A stretch of 64,000 nt of DNA, from the NCBI GenBank assembly GCA_025350245.1, contig JANXYG010000004.1, forward strand, positions 45,082 through 109,081, written 5' to 3'. Each line of letters starts with the position of its first letter. Within the stretch, counting starts at the first letter, position 1. Source of the stretch: Betaproteobacteria bacterium. Lineage in GTDB: Bacteria; Pseudomonadota; Gammaproteobacteria; Burkholderiales; Ga0077523. Positions 16,940 through 26,725 of this stretch are shown in pieces. The notes under the pieces are model-generated. The model made no database searches and was not told where the DNA came from. It was given only the letters and a program-made list of their open reading frames with translations. Made by a program: the position numbers and the translations under genes.

Positions 16940-19369
16940 ATGGAACTTTCCCAAGATCCCTCGGAAAACCGCATAGCGCTTCCGCTGCTGCCGCTGCGGG
17001 ACGTGGTCGTGTTTCCGCACATGGTGATCCCGTTGTTCGTCGGTCGCCCCAAGTCGATCAAGGCGCTCGAAACGGCCATGGAGGCCGGCAAGAGCATCCT
17101 TCTCGTAGCCCAGAAATCCGCTGCGAAGGACGAACCCGCTGCCGAAGACCTTTACCGGATCGGCAGCGTCGCCAATATCCTGCAGATGCTGAAACTCCCC
17201 GACGGTACCGTGAAGGTGCTGGTCGAGGGCGTGCAGCGCGCCACGATCGTCGAGATCGCCGACCTCAAGACGCATTACGGCGCCGAAGCGGTGCCGTTCG
17301 TCTCGGACGAACTGTCACCCGAGGAAACGCACGAGATCGAGGCCATGCGGCGCGCGATGATCGGGCAGTTCGATCAGTACGTGAAGCTCAACAAGAAAAT
17401 CCCGCCGGAGATCCTCACGTCGCTCGCCGGCATCGATGAAGCCGGTCGCCTCGCCGACACGATCGCGGCCCACCTGCCGCTCAAGCTCGAGCAGAAGCAG
17501 GCCGTGCTCGAGATGTACGATGTGCGCAAGCGGCTCGAGCATCTGCTCGGTCTGCTCGAAGCCGAACTCGACATCCTTCAGGTCGAGAAGCGCATCCGCG
17601 GGCGCGTCAAGCGCCAGATGGAGAAGAGCCAGCGCGAGTACTACCTCAACGAACAGGTCAAGGCGATCCAGAAGGAGCTCGGCGACCTCGACGAAGGCGC
17701 CGATCTGGACGAGATGGATAAGCGCATCAAGGGCGCTCATCTGCCCAAGGAGGCGCGCACCAAAGCCGATGCCGAGCTCAAGAAGCTGCGGCTGATGTCG
17801 CCGATGTCGGCCGAGGCGACCGTCGTGCGCAATTATATCGATGCGCTCGTGTCGTTGCCCTGGAAGAAGAAGAGCAAGATCAGCAAGGATCTGACCGCTG
17901 CCGAAGCCGTGCTCGATCAGGAACACTACGGCCTGGAAAAGGTGAAGGAGCGAATCCTCGAGTATCTCGCGGTGCAGCAGCGAGTCGAAAAGGTCAAGGC
18001 GCCGATCCTGTGCCTGGTGGGCCCGCCCGGTGTCGGCAAGACGTCGCTGGGACAATCGATCGCCCGCGCAACCAACCGCAAGTTCATCCGCATGTCGCTC
18101 GGTGGAGTCCGTGACGAGGCCGAGATCCGCGGGCACCGTCGCACCTACATCGGCTCGATGCCCGGCAAGATCCTCCAGAACATGACCAAGGTGGGGGTGC
18201 GCAACCCGCTGTTCCTGCTCGACGAAGTCGACAAGATGGGCATGGACTTCCGCGGCGATCCAGCTTCGGCTCTGCTGGAAGTGCTCGATCCGGAACAGAA
18301 CCACACCTTCGTCGATCACTATATCGAGGTCGACTACGACCTGTCGGATGTCATGTTCGTTGCGACCGCAAACAACATGAACATTCCGGCGCCGCTGCTC
18401 GACCGGATGGAAGTCATCCGGCTGTCCGGCTACACCGAAGACGAGAAGATCAACATCGCGATGCGCTATCTGCTGCCGAAGCAGCTGAAGAACCACGGCC
18501 TGCTCGAGAACGAATGCGCGGTGTCCGAGAGCGCGGTGCGTGACATCGTCCGCTACTACACCCGAGAAGCCGGTGTGCGTGCCCTCGAACGCGAGATCTC
18601 GAAGATCTCGCGCAAGGTGGTCAAGGCGCTGCTGCTCAAGAAGCGCGAGGGTGTGGTGCAGGTGACGGCGCGCAATCTCGACAAGTATCTCGGTGTGCGT
18701 CGATTCACCTTCGGCATGGCGGAAAAGCAGAACCAGGTAGGCCAGGTCACCGGTCTCGCCTGGACCGAGGTCGGCGGCGAACTGCTCACCATCGAAAGTG
18801 CCGTGATGTCGGGCAAGGGCAAGATGGTCACGACCGGCAAGCTCGGCGAAGTGATGCAGGAGTCGATACAGGCCGCCCTGACCGTGGTACGCAGCCGTTC
18901 GCAGAAGCTCGGCATCAGGCCCGACTTCTACCAGAACAGCGACATCCATATCCACTTGCCGGAAGGCGCGACACCGAAAGACGGCCCCAGCGCCGGCATC
19001 GGCATCTGCACCGCGATGGTGTCGTTGCTTACCGGCATTCCGGTGCGGGCCGATGTCGCCATGACCGGCGAGATCACGCTGCGCGGCGAAGTTCTGCCGA
19101 TCGGTGGCCTCAAGGAGAAGCTGCTGGCGGCGCATCGCGGTGGCATCAAGACCGTGCTCATTCCGGAAGAGAACGTGAAGGACCTGGTAGAGATTCCCGA
19201 CAACGTCAAGAACCGACTCGATATCCATCCGGTGAGGTGGATCGACCAGGTGCTCGAGCATGCGCTCGAACGTGTGCCGCAACCGCTGCCCGACCCTGTG
19301 GCGGCGGCGCCGGTCGCGATAGCGACATCGGTGGATGCGGGCGCTCAGACGGTGGCGGTGAAGCACTGA
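16940..19369 (+). CDS. lon: Lon protease, ATP-dependent
   Basis: 809 residues from ATG 16940, preceded by AGGTGA; in-frame codons upstream belong to the promoter region. The N-terminal substrate domain starts [23 protein letters not shown]. The AAA+ domain has Walker [10 protein letters not shown] and Walker [11 protein letters not shown]. The protease domain has the Ser-Lys dyad: Ser684 in PKDGPSAG and Lys727 in [11 protein letters not shown]. It degrades misfolded and regulatory proteins. The upstream sigma32-like site suggests heat-shock control. Confidence 0.98.
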   Translation: MELSQDPSENRIALPLLPLRDVVVFPHMVIPLFVGRPKSIKALETAMEAGKSILLVAQKSAAKDEPAAEDLYRIGSVANILQMLKLPDGTVKVLVEGVQRATIVEIADLKTHYGAEAVPFVSDELSPEETHEIEAMRRAMIGQFDQYVKLNKKIPPEILTSLAGIDEAGRLADTIAAHLPLKLEQKQAVLEMYDVRKRLEHLLGLLEAELDILQVEKRIRGRVKRQMEKSQREYYLNEQVKAIQKELGDLDEGADLDEMDKRIKGAHLPKEARTKADAELKKLRLMSPMSAEATVVRNYIDALVSLPWKKKSKISKDLTAAEAVLDQEHYGLEKVKERILEYLAVQQRVEKVKAPILCLVGPPGVGKTSLGQSIARATNRKFIRMSLGGVRDEAEIRGHRRTYIGSMPGKILQNMTKVGVRNPLFLLDEVDKMGMDFRGDPASALLEVLDPEQNHTFVDHYIEVDYDLSDVMFVATANNMNIPAPLLDRMEVIRLSGYTEDEKINIAMRYLLPKQLKNHGLLENECAVSESAVRDIVRYYTREAGVRALEREISKISRKVVKALLLKKREGVVQVTARNLDKYLGVRRFTFGMAEKQNQVGQVTGLAWTEVGGELLTIESAVMSGKGKMVTTGKLGEVMQESIQAALTVVRSRSQKLGIRPDFYQNSDIHIHLPEGATPKDGPSAGIGICTAMVSLLTGIPVRADVAMTGEITLRGEVLPIGGLKEKLLAAHRGGIKTVLIPEENVKDLVEIPDNVKNRLDIHPVRWIDQVLEHALERVPQPLPDPVAAAPVAIATSVDAGAQTVAVKH

Positions 19370-19406
19370 GCGCAATCGGTTCGTCGCCTCCTACGGCGAA
19401 CATCAG

Positions 19407-19446
19407 CGCGCCGCGACACGAGTGATGGTGTTGCGGCGCGTTTTTC
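19407..19446 (+). terminator. Rho-independent terminator after lon
   Basis: CGCGCCGC at 19407-19414 pairs with GCGGCGCG at 19433-19440, with inner GACAC/GTGTT pairs, followed by TTTTTCT. It directly precedes the hupB promoter. Confidence 0.85.
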
Positions 19447-19476
19447 TTGACACTGGGTTTTTCGCCTTGCTATAAC
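19447..19476 (+). promoter_or_regulatory. Sigma70 promoter of hupB
   Basis: A consensus -35 TTGACA (19447-19452), an 18-nt spacer and -10 TATAAC (19471-19476). The transcript would start near 19484, leaving a leader of about 145 nt before hupB. Confidence 0.8.
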
Positions 19477-19629
19477 GTTTGCACGAAGTGTCAATGCCTG
19501 CCAAGCCGCGCCAATGCTTGCTGGCAGAGCGATCGCCGAGTTCAGCATGCGCGTTTCCCGGATATCCCGCTGCCGTTGTTCGTCAACCCGCCGAGCACTT
19601 CTGCCATCGAAAAATCAAAGGGGACCCAC

Positions 19630-19902
19630 ATGAACAAATCGGAACTCATCGACGCCATCGCCACATCCGCCGACATCTCGAAGGCGGCTGCGGGGCGCGC
19701 ACTCGACGCAACGGTTGCCTCCATCAAGGCGTCACTGCGCAAGGGCGGCATGGTGACCCTGGTCGGATTCGGCACCTTCTATGTGGGCAAGCGCGCGGCA
19801 CGCAGCGGCCGCAATCCGCGCACCGGCGTCGCGATCAAGATCAAGAGTGCGAAGGTGCCCAAGTTTCGCCCTGGTAAGGCGCTCAAGGACGCGCTAAACT
19901 AG
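19630..19902 (+). CDS. hupB: DNA-binding protein HU
   Basis: 90 residues, the standard HU length. [11 protein letters not shown], the [13 protein letters not shown] hinge, the DNA-contacting arm with RNPRTG, and the C-terminal [14 protein letters not shown] are all present. HU bends and packs DNA. AGGGGA lies upstream of the ATG. It follows lon and its own strong promoter. Confidence 0.98.
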   Translation: MNKSELIDAIATSADISKAAAGRALDATVASIKASLRKGGMVTLVGFGTFYVGKRAARSGRNPRTGVAIKIKSAKVPKFRPGKALKDALN

Positions 19903-20000
19903 CAGGCTGTGCGGTATCCTTATCAGGCTCGGTGGGGGGGTGATGCTGGATGGCGTCGGGTGTTGTCCGCCTGCATCATCGACCGACGTGGCTACCGGAA

Positions 20001-20076
20001 GGGTGCTTAGCTCAGTTGGTAGAGCGTCGCCTTTACACGGCGAATGTCGGGAGTTCGAGCCTCTCAGCACCCACCA
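20001..20076 (+). tRNA. tRNA-Val (UAC)
   Basis: A 76-nt tRNA: acceptor GGGTGCT pairs with AGCACCC, D-arm AGCTCAGTTGGTAGAGC, anticodon loop TTTACAC giving TAC, encoded ACCA end. The T-stem is GGGAG with TTCGAGC and CTCTC, slightly irregular. Confidence 0.95.
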
Positions 20077-20119
20077 GATTTCGGGGCAGTTTTTGCAACG
20101 ACTTAGCGAGCAGTAACAC

Positions 20120-20196
20120 GGAGTGGTAGTTCAGTTGGTTAGAATACCGGCCTGTCACGCCGGGGGTCGCGGGTTCGAGTCCCGTCCACTCCGCCA
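20120..20196 (+). tRNA. tRNA-Asp (GUC)
   Basis: A 77-nt tRNA: acceptor GGAGTGG pairs with CCACTCC, anticodon stem-loop CCGGC-CTGTCAC-GCCGG giving GTC, encoded GCCA end. It lies 43 nt after tRNA-Val and is probably co-transcribed. Confidence 0.97.
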
Positions 20197-20202
20197 ATTT
20201 GC

Positions 20203-20234
20203 AAACACGGGCCCTCTGGGCCCGTGTTTTTTTC
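20203..20234 (+). terminator. Terminator after tRNA-Val/tRNA-Asp
   Basis: AAACACGGG and CCCGTGTTT form a perfect stem around CCCTCTGGG, followed by a run of T and CTC. It ends the two-tRNA unit. Confidence 0.9.
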
Positions 20235-20490
20235 TCTTGGTGTTTCCACGGTTGGCGGCAGGAGACGCCCGGGGAGTCCGCCTTGGTGAGCTTCAAGAAA
20301 CGATCGCGTACGACATCGTCGCCGGCTGCCGCCTCAAGCCGAATGTCTTGAGGTGGATCCACGTGAATTCGGCACCCATCCAGAAAATCTGCGCGGAGTA
20401 CAGGCTCATTCCTCATTGGAATCACGAGCCTGCTCCCAGGCTCATACCTCGTTGGACAAGACTCCGCGTTGCTAGCGCGGGGCGCGATGA
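20235..20490. other. Region without recognised gene
   Basis: No convincing coding frame. It contains an imperfect direct repeat: AGGCTCATTCCTCATTGGA near 20402 and AGGCTCATACCTCGTTGGA near 20438, about 36 nt apart. Nothing else was identified. Confidence 0.5.
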
Positions 20491-20511
20491 GGTACGATCG
20501 GAGATTGTCAC

Positions 20512-20643
20512 TTGCTCGTGCAGGTGGCGGGGGTGGTGATCGGTGATATTGGCGTTTCAGCGTTTGTGGTGGTGGGGCTTCTGGTTACGCCGCAACGAAA
20601 ACACGAAGGCGAACACCGGTTCGCCTTTTTGTTGTTCCGATAG
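20512..20643 (+). CDS. Candidate 43-residue membrane peptide
   Basis: A TTG start at 20512 has GGAG 8 nt upstream (20500-20503). The encoded peptide has a single hydrophobic stretch, from VAGVVIGDIG through SAFVVVGLLV, then a charged segment TPQRKHEGEHR and a hydrophobic end FAFLLFR. The last codons overlap the terminator hairpin at 20606-20630. Codon periodicity cannot be judged on this length. It could be a small inner-membrane peptide or simply an open frame; GTG codons at 20518 and 20524 are alternative starts. I do not recognise a family. Confidence 0.3.
   Translation: MLVQVAGVVIGDIGVSAFVVVGLLVTPQRKHEGEHRFAFLLFR
20606..20630 (+). terminator. Terminator before ppiD
   Basis: AAGGCGAA (20606-20613) pairs with TTCGCCTT (20620-20627), loop CACCGG, followed by TTT. 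It overlaps the 3' end of the candidate small peptide gene. Confidence 0.8.
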
Positions 20644-20757
20644 CCGCCGCGCAGTCGGCGGTACTCCCCGGCCACCGGCCGCGTCGGCCGCCGCACTGCG
20701 GGCACGGCGGTGGGGCTCGCCCTGGGCCATGATCAACTTATCCGAAACGGGTGCCAT

Positions 20758-22665
20758 ATGTTCGACTGGATAGACAAGCACAAACGCGTGATTCAGATCG
20801 TGCTGCTGATCCTGATCGTGCCGCCGTTTGCGTTCTTCGGCATCAACTACTACTTCCAGGACCGCGGCGCCGGCGGTGCCGTGGCAAAGGTGGCCGGCAC
20901 CAGCATTTCCCCGCTGGAATTCGATCAGGCATTGCGCGAAAGGCAGGAGCAGTTGCGCAAGATGATGCAGGGCAAGGCCGACCAGGCCATGCTCGACAGC
21001 AACGAAGTGCGCAATGCCGTCGTTAACGGCCTCGTCGACAAACGAGCCTTGCTCGCGCATGCATTGCAGGCGGGGATCGCGGTTCCGGACGACCAGTTGC
21101 GCAAGATTCTGGCCGAGACGCCTTCCTTCAAGGACGAGACCACCGGCAAGTTCTCCGACACGAAGTATCGGCAACTGCTCGAGGCAAACGGCAAGACCCC
21201 GGCCGGTTTCGAAGACGGCATGCGGCAGGATTTGCGCCTGTCGCAGGTGCGCGACACCGTCATCGGCTCGGTGGTGCTGCCCGCGGGCGTGATCGACCGC
21301 CTGGGTCGCATCCGCGAGCAGCAGCGCGAGCTCAGCCAATGGTTGATCGGCCCCGACGACGTCAAGGCGAAGGTCGCTCTCACCGACGAGGCGGTGAAGG
21401 CGTTCTACGAGGAGCGCAAGGCGGATTTCAAAGTACCCGAACGGGCCCGGGTCGAATACCTCACCCTGACGCTCGACGGCGTCGCTAAGAAATTGATCAT
21501 TCCGGCAGCCGAGATCGCTCAGGAGTTCGAGAAGCGCAAGCAGCAGTTGGCGAGCCCGGAAGAGCGTAAGGCGAGCCACATCCTGATCGCCGTCGCCAAG
21601 GATGCCAAGCCCGACGTGAAGGCGGCCGCACGCAAGCGGGCCGAAGAACTCGTTGCCGAGATCCGGGCCACGCCGAAGTTATTTGCCGACCTCGCCCGCA
21701 AGTATTCGCAAGATCCGGGCTCCGCTAAAAACGGCGGCGATCTCGGCTACTTTGCACCCGGCACCATGGTGAAGGCGTTCGATACGGCGGTGCAGGCTCT
21801 TAAGGTGGGCGAGATCGCCGGACCGGTTGAAACCCTCTATGGCTTTCACGTGATCCGCCTCGATGCCATCAAGGCTGGTGCGGTGGCGAACCTCGACAAG
21901 GTCGGTCCGGAGATCGAGCAGGAGCTGCGCAAGATCAAGGCGGGCCGCGCGTTCGCCGAGGCTGCCGAGCAGCTCCAGGATCTGGTCAACAAGCAGGCCG
22001 ACAGCCTGAAGCTCGCTTCGGCTACCCTTGGGCTGCCGATCCAGACCAGCGACTGGGTGACCCGCAACGGTGGCGGTGATCCGCTGCTGGTGAAACCCGA
22101 ACTGCTGTCGAAGATTTTTTCCGACGACGGCGTGCGCGGCAAGCTCAACACCAATCCGGTCGAAGTCGCCCAGAACACCGTCATCTCCGCACGCGTCATC
22201 GAACATCGTGCCGCCGATGTGCTGCCTTTCGACGATGTGAAGCGCGACGTCCGCGACCAGCTTCTGATCGAGCGCGCCGGCAAGATCGTCGAAGACGACG
22301 GCAAGGCCATGCTCACGCGGCTGCGTGGCGGTGATGACAAGGGCGTCAAGTGGACCGCGCCCGCGATGGTGTCGTTGCAGAACCCCGGCAGTCTGCCGCC
22401 GGCAGCGGCACGCGATGTATTCGGCGCCTCCCCCGACAAGTTGCCGGCGTATGTCGGCATGGCACTCGGCAAGGGCCATTACACGATTTACCGGATATCG
22501 CGCGTGGCCGACGGTAAGTCAATGGACGTGGCTCAGCGCAAGGCGCTGAGCCAGCAACTTTCCCAACTTGCCGCACAGCAGCAATTCGACGCCTATCTTC
22601 AGGCGGTCAAGGCGCAGGCCGGCGTCGAGATCGACGCGTCGAAGATCGAGCGCAAGGCGCAGTAG
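20758..22665 (+). CDS. ppiD: Peptidyl-prolyl isomerase PpiD (membrane-anchored chaperone)
   Basis: 635 residues. Residues 1-11 are cytoplasmic, residues about 12-30 form the membrane anchor (VIQIVLLILIVPPFAFFGI), and the rest is periplasmic. A SurA_N-like chaperone domain comes first (GTSISPLEFDQALRERQEQL). A parvulin rotamase domain lies at about residues 270-370, with ASHILIAVAKDAKP, FADLARKYSQDPGSAKNGGDLGYF and GFHVIRL. PpiD assists outer-membrane and secreted proteins leaving SecYEG. ATG 20758 fits the cytoplasmic start MFDWIDKHKR of the family. It follows hupB and the tRNAs, the usual betaproteobacterial order, and converges on fabI. Confidence 0.95.
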   Translation: MFDWIDKHKRVIQIVLLILIVPPFAFFGINYYFQDRGAGGAVAKVAGTSISPLEFDQALRERQEQLRKMMQGKADQAMLDSNEVRNAVVNGLVDKRALLAHALQAGIAVPDDQLRKILAETPSFKDETTGKFSDTKYRQLLEANGKTPAGFEDGMRQDLRLSQVRDTVIGSVVLPAGVIDRLGRIREQQRELSQWLIGPDDVKAKVALTDEAVKAFYEERKADFKVPERARVEYLTLTLDGVAKKLIIPAAEIAQEFEKRKQQLASPEERKASHILIAVAKDAKPDVKAAARKRAEELVAEIRATPKLFADLARKYSQDPGSAKNGGDLGYFAPGTMVKAFDTAVQALKVGEIAGPVETLYGFHVIRLDAIKAGAVANLDKVGPEIEQELRKIKAGRAFAEAAEQLQDLVNKQADSLKLASATLGLPIQTSDWVTRNGGGDPLLVKPELLSKIFSDDGVRGKLNTNPVEVAQNTVISARVIEHRAADVLPFDDVKRDVRDQLLIERAGKIVEDDGKAMLTRLRGGDDKGVKWTAPAMVSLQNPGSLPPAAARDVFGASPDKLPAYVGMALGKGHYTIYRISRVADGKSMDVAQRKALSQQLSQLAAQQQFDAYLQAVKAQAGVEIDASKIERKAQ

Positions 22666-22677
22666 CGCACCGCCGGT

Positions 22678-23463
22678 TTACTCCATCGACGCGACGGTGG
22701 TCGTGTTGAACCCGGCGTCGACGTACATCACCTCCGCGGTGATGCCGCTCGCGAGCGGACTGAGTAGAAACGCCGCGGCGTTGCCAACCTCGGCAATGGT
22801 CACGTTGCGGCGCAGCGGCGCGTTCTTCTCGTTGAAGGCGAGGATCTTGCCGAACCCGCCGATGCCGGCTGCCGCGAGGGTCTTGATCGGCCCGGCCGAA
22901 ATCGCGTTCACCCGGATGCCTTGCGGACCCAGGCTCTGTGCCATGTAGCGCACGTTGGCTTCGAGGCTCGCCTTGGCCAGCCCCATGATGTTGTAGTTGA
23001 GCATCGAGCGTTCGGCGCCCAGGTACGACAGTGTGAGCAGGGCGGCATCGCGGCCGATGAGCAGGGGGCGGGCGGCTTTCGCCAGCGCGGCAAAGCTGTA
23101 TGAGCTCACGTCGTGCGCGATCCGGAAGGCTTCGCGATCGACCGTGTCGAGGTAGTCGCCGGCCAGCGCCTCGCGCGGGGCGAACGCGATCGAGTGAACC
23201 AGGCCATCGAGGCCGCCCCAGGCGGCACCGAGCGCCGTGAACAGTGCATCGATCTGGGCATCGACCGCCACGTCGCAACCGAACACGAGGCTGCTGTCGA
23301 ACTCCCGGGCGAGTTGGTTGACGCGGTCTTCGACGCGCTCACCCTGGTAGGTGAACGCGAGAACGGCACCCTCACGGTGGCATGCCTTCGCGATGCCGTA
23401 GGCGATCGAGCGGTTGCTCAACATGCCGGTGACGAGAATCTTCCGGTTCTGCAGAAAGCCCAT
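22678..23463 (-). CDS. fabI: Enoyl-[acyl-carrier-protein] reductase (NADH)
   Basis: 261 residues, standard FabI. The start [27 protein letters not shown] has the family's nucleotide motif. The catalytic Tyr-x6-Lys is YNIMGLAK, with SYLGAERS before it. The end carries [15 protein letters not shown] and the substrate loop. It reduces the enoyl-ACP double bond in each fatty-acid elongation round. GAAGGA precedes the ATG. Confidence 0.97.
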   Translation of the reverse strand: MGFLQNRKILVTGMLSNRSIAYGIAKACHREGAVLAFTYQGERVEDRVNQLAREFDSSLVFGCDVAVDAQIDALFTALGAAWGGLDGLVHSIAFAPREALAGDYLDTVDREAFRIAHDVSSYSFAALAKAARPLLIGRDAALLTLSYLGAERSMLNYNIMGLAKASLEANVRYMAQSLGPQGIRVNAISAGPIKTLAAAGIGGFGKILAFNEKNAPLRRNVTIAEVGNAAAFLLSPLASGITAEVMYVDAGFNTTTVASME

Positions 23464-23491
23464 TCTTAGTTTTCCTTCGTCTATGGGCGTT

Positions 23492-23497
23492 ATTATA
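23492..23497 (-). promoter_or_regulatory. -10 box of fabI promoter
   Basis: A perfect TATAAT on the minus strand, 29 nt before the fabI ATG. No good -35 hexamer stands at the right distance. Confidence 0.5.
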
Positions 23498-23558
23498 GCC
23501 GCCGATCTTCGGTATTCCCGCCCAGCGGCATACGCTCCCCGAACGACTCCTCCACCGC

Positions 23559-25745
23559 ATGCGTGTTCTCGTTTTCGTCACGGCATCGCTCCTGCTCGCC
23601 GCCAGTGGCGGTTGCAGCAGTCCGTGGAACGATCCCTATCCGGCCGCCGATCGCGCCGGCAACACGCTTTATTCCGCCTTCGTCGAGCGCCCCAAGCACC
23701 TCGATCCGGTGCAGTCGTACAGCTCCAACGAGATCACCTTCACGGCCCAGATCTACACCCCGCCGCTCCAGTATCACTATCTGAAGCGACCCTACACGCT
23801 CATTCCCCAGGCGGCGGTCGACGTACCGGTCCCGTGGTTCGAAGACGCCCAGGGGCGCCGGCTTCCCGAAGACACCCCGCAGGCCGACGTTGCTTTCAGC
23901 GTCTACGAGATCCATCTGCGCCCGGGCATGCGCTACCAGCCGCATCCGGCGTTCGCCATCGCCGCCGACGGCAAACCCCGCTACCTCGAGCTGACCGCGG
24001 CCGGGTTGTCCGGCGTCTACCAATTGCGCGACTTTCGCGAAACCGGTACGCGAACCGTCACCGCGGCGGACTTCGCCTACCAGATCAAGCGGCTTGCGCA
24101 CCCGCGGTTGCACTCGCCCATTTTCGGCCTGATGAGCGAGTACATCGTCGGACTCAAGGAGTACTCGGGCACCCTCAAGAAGGCCAACGCGGCGCTGGCG
24201 GCACAGGGGCGGGGCGACGCATGGCTCGATCTGCGCCGGTACCCGCTCACGGGCGTCGAGGTGGTGGACGATGCCACCTATCGGATCCGGCTCAAGGGCA
24301 AGTATCCGCAATTCGTGTATTGGCTGGCGATGCCGTTCTTCGCGCCGCTGCCGGTGGAAGCCGATCGCTTCTACGCCGAACCCGGTCTGGTGAGCCGCAA
24401 CATCACGCTCGACTGGTACCCGGTCGGCGCCGGCCCCTACATGCTCACCGTCAACGATCCCAACCGGCAGATGGTGCTCGAGCGCAATCCCAATTTCGCC
24501 GGTGAAACCTATCCCGGTGAGGGCGAAGCCGAAGATGCCGCCGACGGACTTCTCGAAGATGCCGGCAAACCCATCCCGTTCATCGATCGCGCGGTCTACA
24601 GTCTCGAGAAGGAAAGTATTCCCTACTGGAACAAATTCCTGCAGGGGTACTACGACGCTTCCGGCATCAGCTCCGATGCCTTCGATCAGGCGATCCAGTT
24701 CGGCAGTGGCGGCCAGGTGATGCTGACCGACGACATGCGCGAGAAAGGCATATCGCTCAAGACCGCGGTGTCGCCGTCCACCTTCTACATGGGGTTCAAT
24801 ATGCTCGATGGTGTGGTCGGCGGCGACACCGAGCGAGCACGCAAGCTGCGCCGGGCGATCTCGATTGCCGTTGACTACGAGGAGTTCATCTCCATCTTCT
24901 CCAATGGGCGTGGCATCGCCGCGCAGGGGCCGTTGCCGCCTGGAATCTTCGGGTATCGCGACGGTGAAGCGGGCATCAATCGCTATGTCTACGACTGGAT
25001 CGATGGCGCGCCGCAACGCAAGCCGATCGAGACCGCGAAGCTGCTGCTCGACGAAGCCGGCTATGCGGGCGGCACCGATCGCGGCACCGGCGCGCCGCTC
25101 CTGCTGTATCTCGACGCGACCGCGCGCGGACCCGACGACAAGTCGCGTCTCGACTGGCTGCGCAAGCAGTTCAACAAGCTCAACATCAACCTGGTGGTCC
25201 GGGCAACCGACTACAACCGTTTCCAGGAAAAGGTGATCAAGGGCAATGCACAAATCTTCTACTCGGGCTGGAACGCCGACTACCCCGATCCGGAAAATTT
25301 CCTGTTCCTGTTGCACGGGCCGCAGAGCAAGGTGAAGTCCCAGGGTGAGAATGCCTCCAACTGGGAGAATGCCGAATTCGATCGCCTGTTCGACCGCATG
25401 AAGAACATGCCCAACGGCGATGAGCGGCAGGAGATCATCGATCGGATGACCGAGATCACCCGCCGTGAGGCGCCATGGTTATGGGGTCTGAATCCGAAGG
25501 AATACGGGCTGTCGCATGTGTGGATGAAGAACCGCAAGCCTAACCAGATCGCCAACAATGTCCTCAAATACCAGCGCATCGACGCGGCCCAGCGAGCGGC
25601 GCTGCGTGACCAGTGGAATGGTCCGGTGCTGTGGCCGCTCGTGGTTGCCCTGATGGTGCTCGCGGTGTTCGGCCTGGTGGCGCGCGGCGCCTGGCGCCGG
25701 CGCGAACGCGGCAAGGGTCGCCTCGACGTCGACGGCACTCACTGA
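23559..25745 (+). CDS. Peptide-type ABC substrate-binding protein with C-terminal membrane anchor
   Basis: 728 residues, SBP_bac_5 family (oligopeptide, dipeptide, nickel type). The N-terminus has a signal sequence with a lipobox-like LAASGGC. The mature part shows [16 protein letters not shown], the P-x-G-A-G-P-Y-M core ([17 protein letters not shown]), and [19 protein letters not shown]. The last about 45 residues contain a hydrophobic helix ([19 protein letters not shown]) followed by RRRERGKGR, an unusual C-terminal membrane anchor with the tail in the cytoplasm. It is larger than typical members (500-600). The stop overlaps the permease start, so it heads the SBP-permease-permease-ATPase operon. 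Ligand unknown. Confidence 0.92.
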   Translation: MRVLVFVTASLLLAASGGCSSPWNDPYPAADRAGNTLYSAFVERPKHLDPVQSYSSNEITFTAQIYTPPLQYHYLKRPYTLIPQAAVDVPVPWFEDAQGRRLPEDTPQADVAFSVYEIHLRPGMRYQPHPAFAIAADGKPRYLELTAAGLSGVYQLRDFRETGTRTVTAADFAYQIKRLAHPRLHSPIFGLMSEYIVGLKEYSGTLKKANAALAAQGRGDAWLDLRRYPLTGVEVVDDATYRIRLKGKYPQFVYWLAMPFFAPLPVEADRFYAEPGLVSRNITLDWYPVGAGPYMLTVNDPNRQMVLERNPNFAGETYPGEGEAEDAADGLLEDAGKPIPFIDRAVYSLEKESIPYWNKFLQGYYDASGISSDAFDQAIQFGSGGQVMLTDDMREKGISLKTAVSPSTFYMGFNMLDGVVGGDTERARKLRRAISIAVDYEEFISIFSNGRGIAAQGPLPPGIFGYRDGEAGINRYVYDWIDGAPQRKPIETAKLLLDEAGYAGGTDRGTGAPLLLYLDATARGPDDKSRLDWLRKQFNKLNINLVVRATDYNRFQEKVIKGNAQIFYSGWNADYPDPENFLFLLHGPQSKVKSQGENASNWENAEFDRLFDRMKNMPNGDERQEIIDRMTEITRREAPWLWGLNPKEYGLSHVWMKNRKPNQIANNVLKYQRIDAAQRAALRDQWNGPVLWPLVVALMVLAVFGLVARGAWRRRERGKGRLDVDGTH

Positions 25746-26725
25746 TGCTGCGCTATCTGATCCGCCGCGTGCTGTATGCGATTCCGATCCTGATCGGAGT
25801 CAACGTACTCACATTCACCTTGTTCTTCATCGTCAATTCGCCCGATGACATGGCGCGCATGCAGCTCGGGGTGAAGCGCGTCACGCCGGAAGCCATCGAC
25901 AACTGGAAGCGCGAGCGCGGCTACGATCGGCCACTGCTCTGGAACGGATCGGCGCAGGGCATCGACCGGGTGCGCGACACGATCTTCTTCACGCATTCGC
26001 TGCGGCTGTTCAAGTTCGATTTCGGCACCGCTGAATCCGATGGTCGCGACATCGGTCACGAGATTCGCACGCGGATGTGGCCGAGCCTGTCGATCGCGTT
26101 GCCTGTGTTCATCGTCGGGCTCGCCACGTATGTCACGTTCGCGCTGCTGATGGCGCTGTTTCGCGCCACCTTTCTCGACTTCGCGGGGGTGCTCGTCTGC
26201 GTGACCGCGATGGCGATTTCCACCATGTTCTACATCATCGGCGGGCAGTTCCTGGTGTGCAAACTGTGGAACCTCGCCCCGATCTCCGGCTTCGCGCCGG
26301 GGATCGGGGCGTGGCGATTCATCCTGCTGCCGGTCGGGGTCGGGCTGGTCGCCGGCTTCGGCGAAAGCAGCCGCTGGTATCGCACCATCTTCCTCGAGGA
26401 GATCAACAAGGACTACGTTCGCACCGCCCGCGCAAAGGGCTTGTCGGAGGGGCGGGTGTTGGTGCATCACGTGCTGCGCAACGCGCTCATCCCGATCCTG
26501 ACCGGCGTGGTGGTGGTGATTCCCGGGCTGTTCCTGGGCAGCCTGGTCACAGAATCGTTCTTCGGCATTCCCGGTCTGGGAAGTTACACGATCGACGCGA
26601 TCGGTTCGCAGGACTTCGCGGTCGTGCGTTCGATGGTGTTTCTCGGGTCGCTCCTCTACATCGTCGGGCTCATCCTCACCGACATCTCCTACACGCTGGT
26701 CGACCCGAGGATACGGTTCGAATGA
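25745..26725 (+). CDS. ABC transporter permease (DppB/YejB type)
   Basis: 326 residues. The start [27 protein letters not shown] is the typical first helix of DppB-type permeases. The EAA loop is seen at RTARAKGLSEGRVLVHHVLRNALIP. It has about six membrane helices. The start overlaps the SBP stop (TGATG) and the stop overlaps the next permease (ATGA), so the genes are translationally coupled. Confidence 0.93.
   Translation: MLRYLIRRVLYAIPILIGVNVLTFTLFFIVNSPDDMARMQLGVKRVTPEAIDNWKRERGYDRPLLWNGSAQGIDRVRDTIFFTHSLRLFKFDFGTAESDGRDIGHEIRTRMWPSLSIALPVFIVGLATYVTFALLMALFRATFLDFAGVLVCVTAMAISTMFYIIGGQFLVCKLWNLAPISGFAPGIGAWRFILLPVGVGLVAGFGESSRWYRTIFLEEINKDYVRTARAKGLSEGRVLVHHVLRNALIPILTGVVVVIPGLFLGSLVTESFFGIPGLGSYTIDAIGSQDFAVVRSMVFLGSLLYIVGLILTDISYTLVDPRIRFE

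Noticed and set aside
17315-19375. Antisense open frame of 686 codons over lon
   Set aside because: A codon-bias shadow of lon in GC-rich DNA; no protein features.
20033-20425. Minus-strand frame ending GAERLELPTFAV over the two tRNAs
   Set aside because: This is the familiar false protein read from tRNA genes; the tRNAs are structurally sound.
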